A stretch of 64,000 bases of DNA. It comes from Rhizobium sp. P38BS-XIX. GTDB lineage: Bacteria > Pseudomonadota > Alphaproteobacteria > Rhizobiales > Rhizobiaceae. The stretch is taken from contig NZ_JABAIJ010000004.1 of the NCBI RefSeq assembly GCF_012641435.1, positions 102,428 to 166,427 on the forward strand, written 5' to 3'. The notes beneath the pieces were generated by a model. The model worked only from the letters and a program-made list of their open reading frames with translations. It ran no database searches and was not told the DNA's origin. A program made the translations under genes and the position numbers. Positions 34,209-44,700 of this stretch are shown here, one piece after another. Each line of letters starts with the position of its first letter. The first letter of the stretch is position 1.

Positions 34209-35476
34209 TGACCTTCATCCTGGCAGACCTCAGGCGTTTCTGGAGCGGTGCGCTTGCCGTGGTCATCCTGATTGCCCTCTCGGTTGCCCTGAGCGTCACG
34301 GTCACGCTTCAGGAGCGAGCCGTTCGGCTCGGAAGCGCGCGAGCGGCAGAGAAATTCGACTTGCTGGTGGGGGCTGCCGGCAGCGAGACGCAGCTGGCGC
34401 TTTCGGCGGTGTTTCTCCAGCCGGCGCCGTTGCCGCTAATGGATGGCGCCGTTCTTGGCCGTCTCGCAAATGATCCGCGCGTCGAATTGGCCGCACCTGT
34501 CGGTTTCGGCGATTCCGCCTACGGGCATCCGATCGTCGGCACGACGACAAGCCTGATCTCGTCACTTTCACCCTCTCTTTCTGAGGGCGCTCTGTTTGCG
34601 CGTCTCGGCGAGGCGGTGGTCGGTTCCGACGTTCCGCTGCAGCCAGGCGCCGAAATCAAACCCATGCATGGAACGGCCGAAACCGGCGGAGAAACCCATA
34701 CCGCCATCACCTACAAGGTGACCGGCCGCATGGTGCCGACGGGGACGGCGTGGGATCGTGCAATTCTGGTGCCGATCCGCGCCGTATGGCAATTGCACGG
34801 CATGCACGGGCAAGAGCATCATGATCATGATGGTGACGAGGCGGATACCCATAGTGCGGAGCCGGAGGGGCATGAGGACGGTCATGAGCACGGCCATGTC
34901 GACGCCGCTGCGCCGCTGGACGAGCATTTCGATGCGCAGGCTCCGGGCGTGCCGGCTGTTCTCGTCAAGCCGAAGACGATTGCCGACGCCTACCGCTTGC
35001 GGCAGGAGTACCGGACCGGCACCACGCTCGGCGTTTTTCCCGGAGAGGTATTGACGCGGCTCTACGCGACGCTCGGTGATGCGCGCAGTCTCCTTCTGGC
35101 GATTGCGCTTGGAACGCAGGCGATCGTCATTGCCGCGATCGTGCTGGTGACTGTCATGCATGTCGGATCGAGACGACGGCAGATCGGAGCATTGCGAGCA
35201 CTCGGCGCGCCGATCCGCGCGGTCATCGTGATCGTTTGGGGTGAGCTCTTCATCTTGTTCGTGGCGGGGATTGCGCTCGGAATTGCGCTTGGATATTTTG
35301 CCGCCCTGGCAATTTCAGCACGCCTTGCGGCATCAACGGCCGTCCGGCTGCCGGTCGCTTTCACCCTCGATGACCTTTGGCTGATCGGCGGTTTTCTGGC
35401 GGTTGCGGCGTTTATTTCCGTTGTCCCGACATTCAGCGCCATGCGCTCCAATCCAGCCGCCGCGTTGCGCGCATGA
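34205..35476 (+). CDS. FtsX/MacB-type ABC permease with histidine-rich loop
   Basis: The 423-residue protein has an N-terminal membrane helix (about 9-31), a large periplasmic domain and three C-terminal helices (about 300-420), the FtsX layout. The periplasmic domain has a histidine/aspartate-rich stretch of about 45 residues near 200-245 (MHGQEHHDHDGDEADTH and GHEDGHEHGHVD), a likely metal-binding loop. The start codon overlaps the ATPase stop. Confidence 0.87.
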   Translation: MMTFILADLRRFWSGALAVVILIALSVALSVTVTLQERAVRLGSARAAEKFDLLVGAAGSETQLALSAVFLQPAPLPLMDGAVLGRLANDPRVELAAPVGFGDSAYGHPIVGTTTSLISSLSPSLSEGALFARLGEAVVGSDVPLQPGAEIKPMHGTAETGGETHTAITYKVTGRMVPTGTAWDRAILVPIRAVWQLHGMHGQEHHDHDGDEADTHSAEPEGHEDGHEHGHVDAAAPLDEHFDAQAPGVPAVLVKPKTIADAYRLRQEYRTGTTLGVFPGEVLTRLYATLGDARSLLLAIALGTQAIVIAAIVLVTVMHVGSRRRQIGALRALGAPIRAVIVIVWGELFILFVAGIALGIALGYFAALAISARLAASTAVRLPVAFTLDDLWLIGGFLAVAAFISVVPTFSAMRSNPAAALRA

Positions 35477-35640
35477 GAAGGGCCTCTGTGCCCGACATTT
35501 GCTTTGTTTCGCGGATCCCGCATGCCGCATAAAAATTTTGTTACAATATCAAAATACCATTGCTCTTGGTTGCAAACGGAATATCGTCAATCCAGTTTAT
35601 GGTAGCAATTGATTGTGACTGTAGCCAGGGGAGGGACCGG

Positions 35641-36111
35641 ATGGCGCCTGTCAAGATCATGGTCATGCGTCATGCCGAAAAACCCGACGATCCCGGTGAT
35701 CCCAATCTATCGTCAGCCGGCGAAGAACGGGCGAAGAAGCTCGTGACCTGGTATCCGCAGACCTTTGGGCCACCCGACTTCATCTTTGCCACCGCGATAT
35801 CCAAGCACAGTGCGCGTCCGGTTGAAACGGTGCAGCCTCTGGCCAGCGCCCTCGGCATCGAGCTGCATGCGTCCTACGCCGATGACGACTATACCGATCT
35901 TGTCGACGCGCTTCTCACCAAGCCGAAATTCGACGGCAAAACGATCCTTGTGTGCTGGCATCATGGCCACATACCAGGACTGATGCAGGCGCTTGGCGCA
36001 CCGTTGGGAAGCTATCCCGATCCATGGGATCCCAGTGTCTTCAATCTGGTTCTTGTGACCGAATTTCATAATGGCTCGCCGACGGTTGCCAAGGTTCTGG
36101 AACCGTTCTGA
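35641..36111 (+). CDS. Histidine phosphatase family protein
   Basis: The 156-residue protein has the MRHAEK motif (phosphoryl-accepting His) at residues 8-13, SSAGEERAKKL, SARPVETVQPLA and WHHGHIPGLMQAL with the second histidine. The substrate is unknown. It precedes two lipase-like genes, which suggests a role in phospholipid or phosphate metabolism. An upstream in-frame start exists at 35560; GGGGAGGGACC before ATG 35641 supports this one. Confidence 0.85.
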   Translation: MAPVKIMVMRHAEKPDDPGDPNLSSAGEERAKKLVTWYPQTFGPPDFIFATAISKHSARPVETVQPLASALGIELHASYADDDYTDLVDALLTKPKFDGKTILVCWHHGHIPGLMQALGAPLGSYPDPWDPSVFNLVLVTEFHNGSPTVAKVLEPF

Positions 36112-36194
36112 CGAGACCCATCAGGCTCGGCAGTCTTCATCATCCAGCATGAAAACAGGCATCACCTTCATTCAGACGTGTAGAGGGGATTACG

Positions 36195-37878
36195 ATGGCT
36201 TTTGCAAATACGGGCACGGCTGGAAGCCTTGCGGTCAAGCTCTGGCGCGGTGAGCGCATGTGTCTTGTTGGAATGGACGTGACCAATCCCGAGGATGATT
36301 TCGTCGGCTTTGCGATCGAGGTCAAAAGCCCCGGTTCGCCCGATTACATCCCGCTGAGAAATCGCCTGAATTTTGATTACAACACGCCCGGGCAGACAGT
36401 GGATGGCTTCCGCAACTTCCTGTCGACTTCGGCGCCATTCCAGAAATTCCGCTGGATGCATTTTCCCTATGATCCGAAGGACGGCACCTATCTCTACAGG
36501 GTCACGAAGATTCACATGAATGCCGCGGGCGCCCTGCGCAACGGCGATCAGGTTGCTGATATTCCGATCTCGCTCGATCGGATGACCTACAGCGATTATC
36601 TCGATATCGGTTTTACCCGCAACTTCGCGTCGTCGCAGGCCTATGCCGACAAATTCGGCAACAACTCTAAGGTCATTCCCAGCGATCCCGATCAGGGCCT
36701 GACATTCAACAAGCTCTCGGACGATATCTATCAGTGGCTCGGTTTCGAGGCCTACGATCTCATCTTCGGCCTGCTGAATGAGGTGGTGAATGATCCCACC
36801 CTTTCCATCGACGTCTTCGCCTATGATTTCAACGAGCGGGATATCGTCGCCAAGCTGGAGAGTTGCGGCACGCGCGTTCGCGCCATCATCGACGATTCAG
36901 GATCGCATAAGCCGGCCACCAGCGCGGAATCGCAGGCGGCTGCACGGCTTGCTGCCTCGGCGGGTGCCGGTGCCGTCAAGCGCATGCATTTCAAGACCTT
37001 GCAACACAATAAGGTCTTCATCATTCGTCGCGATGGCCAGCCCATCAAGGTTCTGTTCGGCTCGACCAACTTCAGCTACCGGGGGCTTTATATACAGGCG
37101 AACAACGCCTTGGTGTTTCATTCCGCCGACGCGGCCGGGTTGTTCGGCCGCGCTTTCGAATTGGCGTTCCAGGGGCTGGATGCTTTCAAGCAAGACGGCT
37201 TGAGCGGAAAATGGAATCTGGTGCAGGCACCCGGGATGCCGGCGGCACATTTCTGCTTCTCGCCGCATGCATCGAGCAATCTGTCGCTGAGCCCCGTGGG
37301 TGCGGCCATCGACCAGGCTTCCTCCTCCGTATTCTACGCCATCGCCTTTCTCAGTCAGATCCGTTCGGGACCGGTGCGGCAGGCAGTCGATCGGCTGATG
37401 GGCAAGGATGTCTTCAGCTACGGCATTTCCGACAAGGAAGGCGGGTTGGAAATCCGCAAGCCCGACGGAACGGTCGGCCTCGTGGATTTCAGCTATCTTG
37501 CAAACCACGCGCCGGAGCCGTTCAAGACTGAGTGGAGCGGTGGAAGTGGTATTCATACACGACAAATTCGTCGTGACCGACTTCAACCTACCGACGGCCA
37601 AGGTGTTCACCGGCTCGTCCAACCTGTCGCCCAGCGGCGAGACGGGCAACGGCGACAATCTCGTGATGATCGAAGACCAGCGGGTTGCGACGTCCTATGC
37701 GCTCGAGGCGCTGCGCATATTCGATCATCTGCATTTCCGCGCGGCTATGCAGACGGCGACGGCACCGACAAGTCTGACGCTCGCAAAGCCACCCGCGGCA
37801 GGACAGAAGCCGTGGTTCGGCCGCTTTTATGAGACGGGTTCGCAAGCTGCCAAGGATCGCCTGCTCTTTTCACGATAA
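36195..37878 (+). pseudogene. Phospholipase D-like gene with a frameshift
   Basis: The first frame runs from ATG 36195 to 37832, but PLD-like content ends near 37545. It includes one HKD-type motif (HNKVFIIRRD) followed by GSTNFSYRGLYIQANN. The second, IHDKFVVTD with GSSNLSPSGETGNGDNL, lies in the next frame and ends at 37878. The switch falls between about 37540 and 37550 and needs one extra base or two missing ones. No long homopolymer is there, which makes a simple sequencing artefact less likely, but I cannot exclude one. If real, the protein loses half its active site. Confidence 0.8.
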
Positions 37879-37931
37879 ATGATAGATGCTAGCCGTTTTT
37901 GGACGAACGGGGCGGCCGGGGATTGCGGTCC

Positions 37932-39152
37932 ATGGACAATATCGATGCGATGCCTTTCTCCTCGCAGGAGCAGGCTCTGGAAGCCAACACCTTCGCGTGG
38001 GACGGCAACGGCTTTGAGGCCGGAATAGGCATCGCCGCCTCCGGCGGAGGTTTCCGGGCCATGCTGTTTCATGTCGGCGCCTTTGTCCGTCTGGCCGAAC
38101 TCGGGCTTTTGCAGCAGGCAAGGCGCATCTCCGCCGTTTCAGGTGGCTCCATCGCGACCGCCTGGCTTGCATGCGTCTGGCCGGATCTGGTGAGGGAAAA
38201 CTTCGCCAACATGGGCGATGTCTTTGTCGAACCGATGCTTGATTTTGCCCGGTCCCGCATCGATTTCGCCGCTGCGGTCATGGGTTTGCTGCCGGGAACG
38301 TCTGCGGCCGCACAAGTGGCGAAAGTCTATGACAGACACCTGTTTCGGGGGCGAAGCCTTCAGGATCTTCCCGATCAGCCGCAATTCATGTTCTGCGCAA
38401 GCAATCTCCAGACTGGTGTGCTCTGGCGCTTCTGCAAGGACTATGCCGGCGATTATCTTGTCGGGCGTATCGATCGGCCGAATTTTCCGCTCGCGCAGGC
38501 CGTCGCCGCTTCCTCGGCATTTCCGCCCATTCTGTCACCCATGATCCTCGATTTCGCCGATGGCAGTTTCGAGGATTGGCCGACGGCGCCGCGTCGACCG
38601 GTGCCGGGAATTGGCAATTTCCGCAAGAACGTCATTCTGACGGACGGCGGCGTTTACGACAATCACGGCATCGAGCCGCTGGTCAAACGTTTCGCAACTC
38701 TGTTCGTGAGCGATGGAGGCGCGCCGTTCGGACGAAATCCCCGGCTATACCGCAATTGGGTCAGCCAGCTGCGCCGGATACTGGACGTGACGGACAATCA
38801 AGTCAGGGCGCTGCGCCGTCATGACCTGATCGGCCGATTCCGGGGCGCTCATGCGTATGACGATGAGGCGAGTTTGGTCACGGCCCAGGCCTACGCCCGC
38901 TTCGGCGCCTATTGGGGTATCGATACCGACCCCTCGAAGCTCGTCCCCAACGATGCGTTGCCATGCTCGGTGGATGCGGCCAGTTCCCTTTCGGCCGTTC
39001 CGACACGGTTGACTAATCTCGGAGACGATGTGTCCGAAAAATTGGTCAATTGGGGATATGCGATCTGCGACCGTAGCGTTCGCGCAAATTATACGGGCAC
39101 CATAAGCCCTGTGGCGCCGGTATGGCTATTTCCCGGACGAGCGCTGACATAG
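37932..39152 (+). CDS. Patatin-like phospholipase
   Basis: The protein of about 406 residues has ASGGGFRAMLFHVGAF (oxyanion GGG-x-R), SAVSGGSIATAW with the GxSGGS nucleophile and ILTDGGVYDNHG with the DG[GA] aspartate: a Ser-Asp dyad. It probably cleaves acyl chains of lipids. It starts 53 bases after the PLD-like gene and probably shares its transcript. ATG 37932 is preferred over 37899. Confidence 0.9.
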   Translation: MDNIDAMPFSSQEQALEANTFAWDGNGFEAGIGIAASGGGFRAMLFHVGAFVRLAELGLLQQARRISAVSGGSIATAWLACVWPDLVRENFANMGDVFVEPMLDFARSRIDFAAAVMGLLPGTSAAAQVAKVYDRHLFRGRSLQDLPDQPQFMFCASNLQTGVLWRFCKDYAGDYLVGRIDRPNFPLAQAVAASSAFPPILSPMILDFADGSFEDWPTAPRRPVPGIGNFRKNVILTDGGVYDNHGIEPLVKRFATLFVSDGGAPFGRNPRLYRNWVSQLRRILDVTDNQVRALRRHDLIGRFRGAHAYDDEASLVTAQAYARFGAYWGIDTDPSKLVPNDALPCSVDAASSLSAVPTRLTNLGDDVSEKLVNWGYAICDRSVRANYTGTISPVAPVWLFPGRALT

Positions 39153-39527
39153 GATACTATCTTCAACTACCTCCGGCGCTTTTACTTGCAGGTACTACGG
39201 TGGCTCTGGTAGCGGCGCAGCATGTCTCATCTGCATCTGGTGTCGGTTTCTTTACCGAAGCAAGCGGTTTCGCTCACTATTCACCCTGGATGGTTTATAA
39301 GCCTATTGGAATATGATGCCGCGAACAGTGTCGCGCGGAGCCGTGTTTACCGATGGTTTACGCAACGATCATGTCTTTCGCATTCTGTTCGATCGGGCAC
39401 CGGAATCTTTGAAATGCGAAGGGCTCAATAAACGATCTGGCAGAGATTTTTTGGTATTTCATTCTGACTTCGACTAAGGGCGGTGCGGGCTACGCTGTTT
39501 GGCCGCGCACAGGGATTGGGAACGGTG
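39153..39527. other. Intergenic stretch
   Basis: I see no gene, repeat or terminator that I can support here. Confidence 0.45.
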
Positions 39528-40622
39528 ATGGAAATTCAGACGCATTTGCCTTCGTTGGTGCGCGTCCTGGGGCAAGTGGCGATTATCGTTTACGCTTATT
39601 CCTGGGTGGCGCGGACCATCGAACGTGGCGTGTTGAAGTCCGTTGCCATCGGTCTGCTATTCGGCGTTGGCGGCATTCTGTCGATGGGGGATCCCATACG
39701 CTGGATGCCGGGCGTCTTTCAGGATGGCCGTTCGATCCTGCTCGTGCTGGTGCCGATCTACGGTGGCCTGGTCGGCACCCTTGTCGCCGCGGCCATGATG
39801 GGCGTCTTCCGCTTTCTGGTGGGCGGCATGGGCGCCGTCGGCGGCGTCGCCGGCATACTGATCGTCGCAACAGCCGGTTATCTTCTCACACTTTTGCCCC
39901 GGCAGTGGGTCGGCACCGGCTGGAAGCGCTCCGCGCTGTTCGGCGTGGCGACGATGACATCGCTTATCGTTCTGATTTTTCTGCCATGGTCGGTCGCGCA
40001 CCAGCTGCTCGTCACGGCTGCGCTTCCGGTTTCGATCGTCAATATTCTCGGTGTCATGCTATTGTCGGACCTGCTTCAGCGCGAGCAATATCGCATCGGC
40101 ATTCAGCGCGCGCTTGAGAACGAGGCGAGCGTCGATCCGCTGACGAAACTGCCCAATCGCCGCGTTTTGCAGCGCGAAGGCGATCGCTGCAGCAAGGAAG
40201 CCGGGACGCGCCGCATTCCCTTCTCGATCATCATGCTCGACATCGATCACTTCAAAAAGATCAATGACAGCTGGGGTCACAGCTTTGGCGATACGGTGCT
40301 GGCCCGGGTGGCAGATGTGATCCGGCAGACCGTGCGCAAGAGCGACATCGCCGCCCGCTACGGCGGCGAGGAAATTGTCGTCCTCTTGCCGAATACGGAC
40401 GTCAGGGCAGCCGGCTTCGTTGCCGAAAAGATCCGCAGAGACATAGAAGCGACAACGCTGATGTTCGAGCAGGACGAAGTGCATGTCACCGTCAGCGTCG
40501 GGATTGCCTGCTCTCATGAGCCGGCGGATGATTTCAAGCATGTGCTCGAGGCGGCGGATAAGGCGCTCTATCGTGCAAAGGCCGGCGGCCGAAACCGCGT
40601 GGAACTGGCCGAGGCCGCATAA
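39528..40622 (+). CDS. Membrane diguanylate cyclase
   Basis: The 364-residue protein has an N-terminal membrane domain with about six helices (5TM-LYT-like: VYAYSWVARTIERGVLKSVAIGLLFGVGGILSM) and a C-terminal GGDEF domain. The active-site motif is RYGGEE, and VDPLTKLPNRR and FSIIMLDIDHFKKINDSWGH match the family. It should make c-di-GMP in response to a membrane-sensed signal. No RxxD inhibitory site is obvious. Confidence 0.9.
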   Translation: MEIQTHLPSLVRVLGQVAIIVYAYSWVARTIERGVLKSVAIGLLFGVGGILSMGDPIRWMPGVFQDGRSILLVLVPIYGGLVGTLVAAAMMGVFRFLVGGMGAVGGVAGILIVATAGYLLTLLPRQWVGTGWKRSALFGVATMTSLIVLIFLPWSVAHQLLVTAALPVSIVNILGVMLLSDLLQREQYRIGIQRALENEASVDPLTKLPNRRVLQREGDRCSKEAGTRRIPFSIIMLDIDHFKKINDSWGHSFGDTVLARVADVIRQTVRKSDIAARYGGEEIVVLLPNTDVRAAGFVAEKIRRDIEATTLMFEQDEVHVTVSVGIACSHEPADDFKHVLEAADKALYRAKAGGRNRVELAEAA

Positions 40623-40705
40623 GCTCGGCTTTGCAGGATTTGCGCGAGCCGCCCGAGCGACGATCCAACCCATAAAATCACCTGAAGAGCGTTGGAGCTA
40701 GATCC

Positions 40706-40981
40706 ATGGCCGCTACGTGCATCATCTGCACGCGGCCGATCGGTCAGGCAAATAAAGATGGTCTGCAGGGCGTGAGCTGCCCCGCAATTGTAAGTGGCGA
40801 GCCGCTGTCCATCGAAGTCACTGAGGCGATGATCCAGATCACCGGACCGCACTTATGCGATTTCCTGGCGCGGAGTTTATTCTGTGTCGTCGAGCGCGCG
40901 ATCACCTCATCTACGCTCGAGGATTTCCATGCCCTGACTGCCCGCATCGCTCAGCGGCATAGCATTGCCTCTCCCATCTGA
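40706..40981 (+). CDS. Small protein of unknown function with a CxxC motif
   Basis: The 91-residue frame starts MAATCIICTRPIG with a CxxC pair, then GVSCPAIV; further cysteines follow at about 51 and 60. GGAG lies upstream. I recognise no family. It might bind zinc. It stands between the cyclase and the kinase gene. Confidence 0.4.
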   Translation: MAATCIICTRPIGQANKDGLQGVSCPAIVSGEPLSIEVTEAMIQITGPHLCDFLARSLFCVVERAITSSTLEDFHALTARIAQRHSIASPI

Positions 40982-41078
40982 TTTTCAGCAGTCATCGTCA
41001 ATTGATCCGATGCCGCGAAATATCCGCTTGCGTCCAAATCATAATTAGGTAAGTTACCTAACAAATGAAAGTGGACGC

Positions 41079-42032
41079 ATGATTGTTGGAATAGATATTG
41101 GCGGTACGAAAACTCAGCTCATTGCCGAGCATGATGGCAGCATGGTCGGCGAAGCGCTTGTGGACACCTCCGAATGGCGGGGGCGGATCGATCATGATGC
41201 CGATGCCAAAGCGCTCGTCGCGCTTGTGATCGCAACAGCCCGTCAAACGCCGACGGTGACCGTCGTCGGCGCGCATGGTTGTGACAGCGATGAAGACCGG
41301 ATGGCCCTGCAGACAAGGATGTCATCTCATCTGAGCGGGACCGTGCTGGTCCTCAACGATTCCGAACTGCTTTTGCCTGCGGCAGGCAAGACGAGCGGCA
41401 TCTCGGTCATCAGCGGCACCGGTTCGATCGCGGTTTCACGCAATGCCTCACGCGGGATGATCGCATCGGGTGGATGGGGCTGGTATCTGGGCGATGAAGG
41501 CAGCGCGAGCGGGCTTGTGCGCGAGGCGGCACGTACCGTGCGCTTTGCGCTCGACCAGGGTGAAAGCCTCGACCCCCTCGGCCGAAATCTGATGGACGCT
41601 CTCGCCGTTGCCTCCCCGATCGAGATCGGCCGGGCACTCGGGACGATTGGCTCGGCGGCCGGCATCGGTCGGCTTGCACCGCTGGTTTTCGATGCTGCCG
41701 ACGCCGGTTCCAAACATGCCGAAGCCGTTATTGCCGACGCGGGCCGGTCTCTTGCGGTGCTTGCGGAGCAGCTGGTGCGCCGGGGAGCGCCGGGCGGTGA
41801 CGTGGTGACTGGAGGCGGCGTCATCGCACGACAGTCACGCCTCTTTACCGCGTTCCAGTCTGCCCTGGCGTCACGGCTGCCGGATGCGACGCTGACGCTG
41901 CTTAGCGCCCAACCGGTTCTTGGAGCGATGGTCCTTGCCCGCAAGCTCGGCGTCGGCGATCTGCCCGTCACCCTGCCGCTGCCGCATATCGATGGCGCCT
42001 TGAAAACCGATCAGGATTGGAGAGCTGCATGA
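41079..42032 (+). CDS. BadF/BcrA-type sugar kinase (N-acetylglucosamine kinase-like)
   Basis: The 317-residue protein has the ASKHA fold: [30 protein letters not shown] and [20 protein letters not shown], typical of N-acetylglucosamine kinase-like members. It probably phosphorylates an amino-sugar or a sugar moiety of the imported substrate. It is first of a run of transporter genes and overlaps the permease by four bases. Confidence 0.85.
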   Translation: MIVGIDIGGTKTQLIAEHDGSMVGEALVDTSEWRGRIDHDADAKALVALVIATARQTPTVTVVGAHGCDSDEDRMALQTRMSSHLSGTVLVLNDSELLLPAAGKTSGISVISGTGSIAVSRNASRGMIASGGWGWYLGDEGSASGLVREAARTVRFALDQGESLDPLGRNLMDALAVASPIEIGRALGTIGSAAGIGRLAPLVFDAADAGSKHAEAVIADAGRSLAVLAEQLVRRGAPGGDVVTGGGVIARQSRLFTAFQSALASRLPDATLTLLSAQPVLGAMVLARKLGVGDLPVTLPLPHIDGALKTDQDWRAA

Positions 42033-42895
42033 CTTCCCAGAAGATCATTCCAGCACGAAATTGGGGGCAACGCATGGCGGCAGTGTTGCTGATTGCCCTC
42101 GTCGCCCTTCTGGTATTCCTGGTCGCAACCAGCCGTCACATCGCATGGGCGGCCATTCCGCAGTATATCTTCGACGAAACCATTCTCGACGGTATCAGGC
42201 TGACGATCCTCTTTACCGTTTTGTCGATGGTCATCAGCATCGTCGCTGGCGCGATCCTTGCGATGTTGCGATTGTCGTCCAATCCGGTGCTGTCAGGCTT
42301 TTCAGGCCTCTACATCTGGTTCTTCCGCGGCACGCCCCTGCTTGTGCAGATCATCTTCTGGTTCAATATTCAGCTGTTCATACCAAGTCTCGACATCGGC
42401 TCCATCCATATCGACACCAACGCGATCGTCACGGCTTTCGTGGCGGCGCTCCTCGCGCTCAGCTTGAACGAGGCCGCCTATATGGCCGAGATCATGCGCG
42501 GCGGTCTGATGGCTGTCGACAACGGTCAGAGCGAAGCGGCCAAGGCGCTCGGCTATACGCCTTCCCAGGCCATGCTTCGCATTATCTTTCCGCAGGCTTT
42601 GCGCGTCATCATCCCGCCGATCGGCAATCAGACGATCTCGATGCTGAAGACAACGTCGCTCGTTTCCGTCGTGGCGGCGCAGGATCTGCTCACGCGCGCG
42701 CAGAATATCTATGCCCGCAACTTCCTGATCATCGAACTGCTGATCGTGGCCAGCATCTGGTACCTCGTCATGACGACGATCGCCTCCGCCATCCAATTCG
42801 TCATCGAACGGCGGCTTGGCAAATCAACGAACCAGGCACCTGGCCTGCTGCAGAGCGCCCTGCGCCTGATGCGCGCAGAAGGGAGAAACGGATGA
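42029..42895 (+). CDS. Polar amino-acid ABC transporter permease
   Basis: The 288-residue protein has five or six membrane helices and the HisM-type conserved part [55 protein letters not shown] single permease gene suggests a homodimer. It is next to the ATPase and the kinase genes. Confidence 0.93.
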   Translation: MTSQKIIPARNWGQRMAAVLLIALVALLVFLVATSRHIAWAAIPQYIFDETILDGIRLTILFTVLSMVISIVAGAILAMLRLSSNPVLSGFSGLYIWFFRGTPLLVQIIFWFNIQLFIPSLDIGSIHIDTNAIVTAFVAALLALSLNEAAYMAEIMRGGLMAVDNGQSEAAKALGYTPSQAMLRIIFPQALRVIIPPIGNQTISMLKTTSLVSVVAAQDLLTRAQNIYARNFLIIELLIVASIWYLVMTTIASAIQFVIERRLGKSTNQAPGLLQSALRLMRAEGRNG

Positions 42896-43680
42896 GCGCT
42901 CCAATCATTCAGCCGGCGGTCTCACCCCTCGTCGAGGCCATCGATGTTCACAAGTCCTTCGGCCCACTCGATGTTCTGAAAGGCATCAACCTTTCGGTCA
43001 ACAAAGGCGAAGTCGTGTGCCTGCTTGGTCCATCTGGAAGCGGCAAATCGACGTTTCTCAGATGCATCAATCATCTGGAGCGGATGACGAGTGGCCGCAT
43101 TCTCGTTGATGGCCGCTTGATCGGTTATCACGAGCGCGGCGATGCGTTGCATGAAATGAGCGGCAAGGAGCTTGCCGCCCAGCGCCGGGATATCGGCATG
43201 GTGTTTCAGCGCTTCAATCTCTTTGCGCATCAGAATGTGCTGACCAATATCTCTCAGCCGCCGATCCTCAATCGTGGTCAGTCCCGTGAGCAGGCGCTTG
43301 CCCGCGCAAAAGAGCTGCTGAAGATGGTCGATCTCGAAGGCCGGGGAGATGCCTATCCCTATCAGCTTTCCGGTGGTCAGCAGCAGCGCGTGGCGATTGC
43401 CCGCGCGCTTGCGATGAACCCGAAGCTGATGCTCTTCGACGAGCCGACTTCCGCACTCGATCCCGAACTCGTCGGCGAAGTTCTGAACGTCATGCGCAAG
43501 CTCGCCGCGGACGGGATGACGATGATTGTCGTGACGCACGAGCTTTCCTTTGCCCGTGAGGTCGCCGATCGGATCGTCTTCATGGATCAGGGCGTCGTGG
43601 TGGAGGAAGGTCCGGCACGCGAGGTCCTCGATAACCCCAGACAGGAAAGAACGCAGGCGTTTCTCAGACGGATGTACTGA
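42892..43680 (+). CDS. Polar amino-acid ABC transporter ATP-binding protein
   Basis: The 262-residue ATPase has Walker [10 protein letters not shown], signature [15 protein letters not shown] and Walker [13 protein letters not shown], with the amino-acid-uptake-type motif [12 protein letters not shown]. The start ATGA overlaps the permease stop. Confidence 0.95.
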   Translation: MSAPIIQPAVSPLVEAIDVHKSFGPLDVLKGINLSVNKGEVVCLLGPSGSGKSTFLRCINHLERMTSGRILVDGRLIGYHERGDALHEMSGKELAAQRRDIGMVFQRFNLFAHQNVLTNISQPPILNRGQSREQALARAKELLKMVDLEGRGDAYPYQLSGGQQQRVAIARALAMNPKLMLFDEPTSALDPELVGEVLNVMRKLAADGMTMIVVTHELSFAREVADRIVFMDQGVVVEEGPAREVLDNPRQERTQAFLRRMY

Positions 43681-43747
43681 CCGAAGGCGGGCATCGGAAC
43701 AAGGCCGCACGTCCTTCACGTGCATGAGGAGAAAAAGGGGAATACCA

Positions 43748-44638
43748 ATGACAGGGAAGACAAATCTGACGATGCTCCTGACTGCAGCGGCAGTGCTGGC
43801 GAGCTCCGGCGCATGGGCCGCGGGCGTGGACCAGAAGCTGCACGACATGCTGCCGGAGAAGATCAAGTCGGCGGGCGAGATCAAGGTCGGCACCGAACCG
43901 CAGACACCGCCTTACGATTTTTACGGCGAAGACAACAAGACGATCGTTGGCCTCGAGCGGGAGCTGCGCGACGAGATGGGCACGCGTCTTGGTGTAAAGT
44001 TCACCGACGTTCCCGCGCAGTTCGCCAGCATCATTCCCGGCATCCAGGCCGGCCGCTTCGACATGGGCATGTCGGCATTCGGCGACTTCGCCGAGCGCGA
44101 GAAGATCGTCGATGTGGTCAATTACATGCTCGAAGGCACGAGCATCATCGTGCTGGAAGGCAACCCGAAGGGCGTGCACAAGCTGAAGGATGCCTGCGGT
44201 CTGAACGCCGGCGCGGTTCAGGGTTCGATCCCGCTTCAGCTTCTCGACAAGCAGAAGACGCTTTGCCCGGCCGACAAGCCGCTCAACGTCATGCAATTCC
44301 CATCGAACGACCAGATCAAGATCGCGCTGCAGAGCGGACGCGTCGATCTCTCCATGGATACGACTGGCGTCGCAGCCTATAGCTTGCAGCATCAGCCTGC
44401 CGGCGGCAAGAAGCTCGAGCTCGTCACGGGAACGCAATATGCCGTCGGTTACCAGGCGATGCTCGTCGGCAAGGAAAGCCCGCAGCTGCGCGATGCGCTT
44501 GCCGCCACCATGCAGTCGATGATCGCCGATGGCTCCTACGCCAAGATCTTCGAAAAATGGGGTCTCGGAGAAAACAAGCTCGACAAGGTCACCATCAACG
44601 ATGCGGCGCGCTTTGCCGACTACATGAAGCTGGATTGA
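43748..44638 (+). CDS. Amino-acid-type ABC transporter substrate-binding protein
   Basis: The 296-residue protein has a signal peptide (about 1-25, ending GAWAA). The SBP3-type fold shows in EIKVGTEPQTPPYDFYGEDNKTIVGLERELRDEMGTRLGVK and GSIPLQLLDKQKTLC. It is probably the specificity component for the importer encoded just upstream. A GC-rich terminator follows. Confidence 0.93.
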   Translation: MTGKTNLTMLLTAAAVLASSGAWAAGVDQKLHDMLPEKIKSAGEIKVGTEPQTPPYDFYGEDNKTIVGLERELRDEMGTRLGVKFTDVPAQFASIIPGIQAGRFDMGMSAFGDFAEREKIVDVVNYMLEGTSIIVLEGNPKGVHKLKDACGLNAGAVQGSIPLQLLDKQKTLCPADKPLNVMQFPSNDQIKIALQSGRVDLSMDTTGVAAYSLQHQPAGGKKLELVTGTQYAVGYQAMLVGKESPQLRDALAATMQSMIADGSYAKIFEKWGLGENKLDKVTINDAARFADYMKLD

Positions 44639-44654
44639 GATTAAGCAATGCCGT

Positions 44655-44684
44655 CGGCGGTCGGGGACGCCGGCCGCCGTTTTC
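44655..44684 (+). terminator. Rho-independent terminator after the binding-protein gene
   Basis: The stem has ten base pairs, CGGCGGTCGG (44655-44664) with CCGGCCGCCG (44670-44679), and is followed by TTTTCTT. It lies 16 bases after the stop and 16 before the next gene, so it may lower expression of the SIS gene relative to the transporter. Confidence 0.75.
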
Positions 44685-44700
44685 TTGCCAACATACGGGA

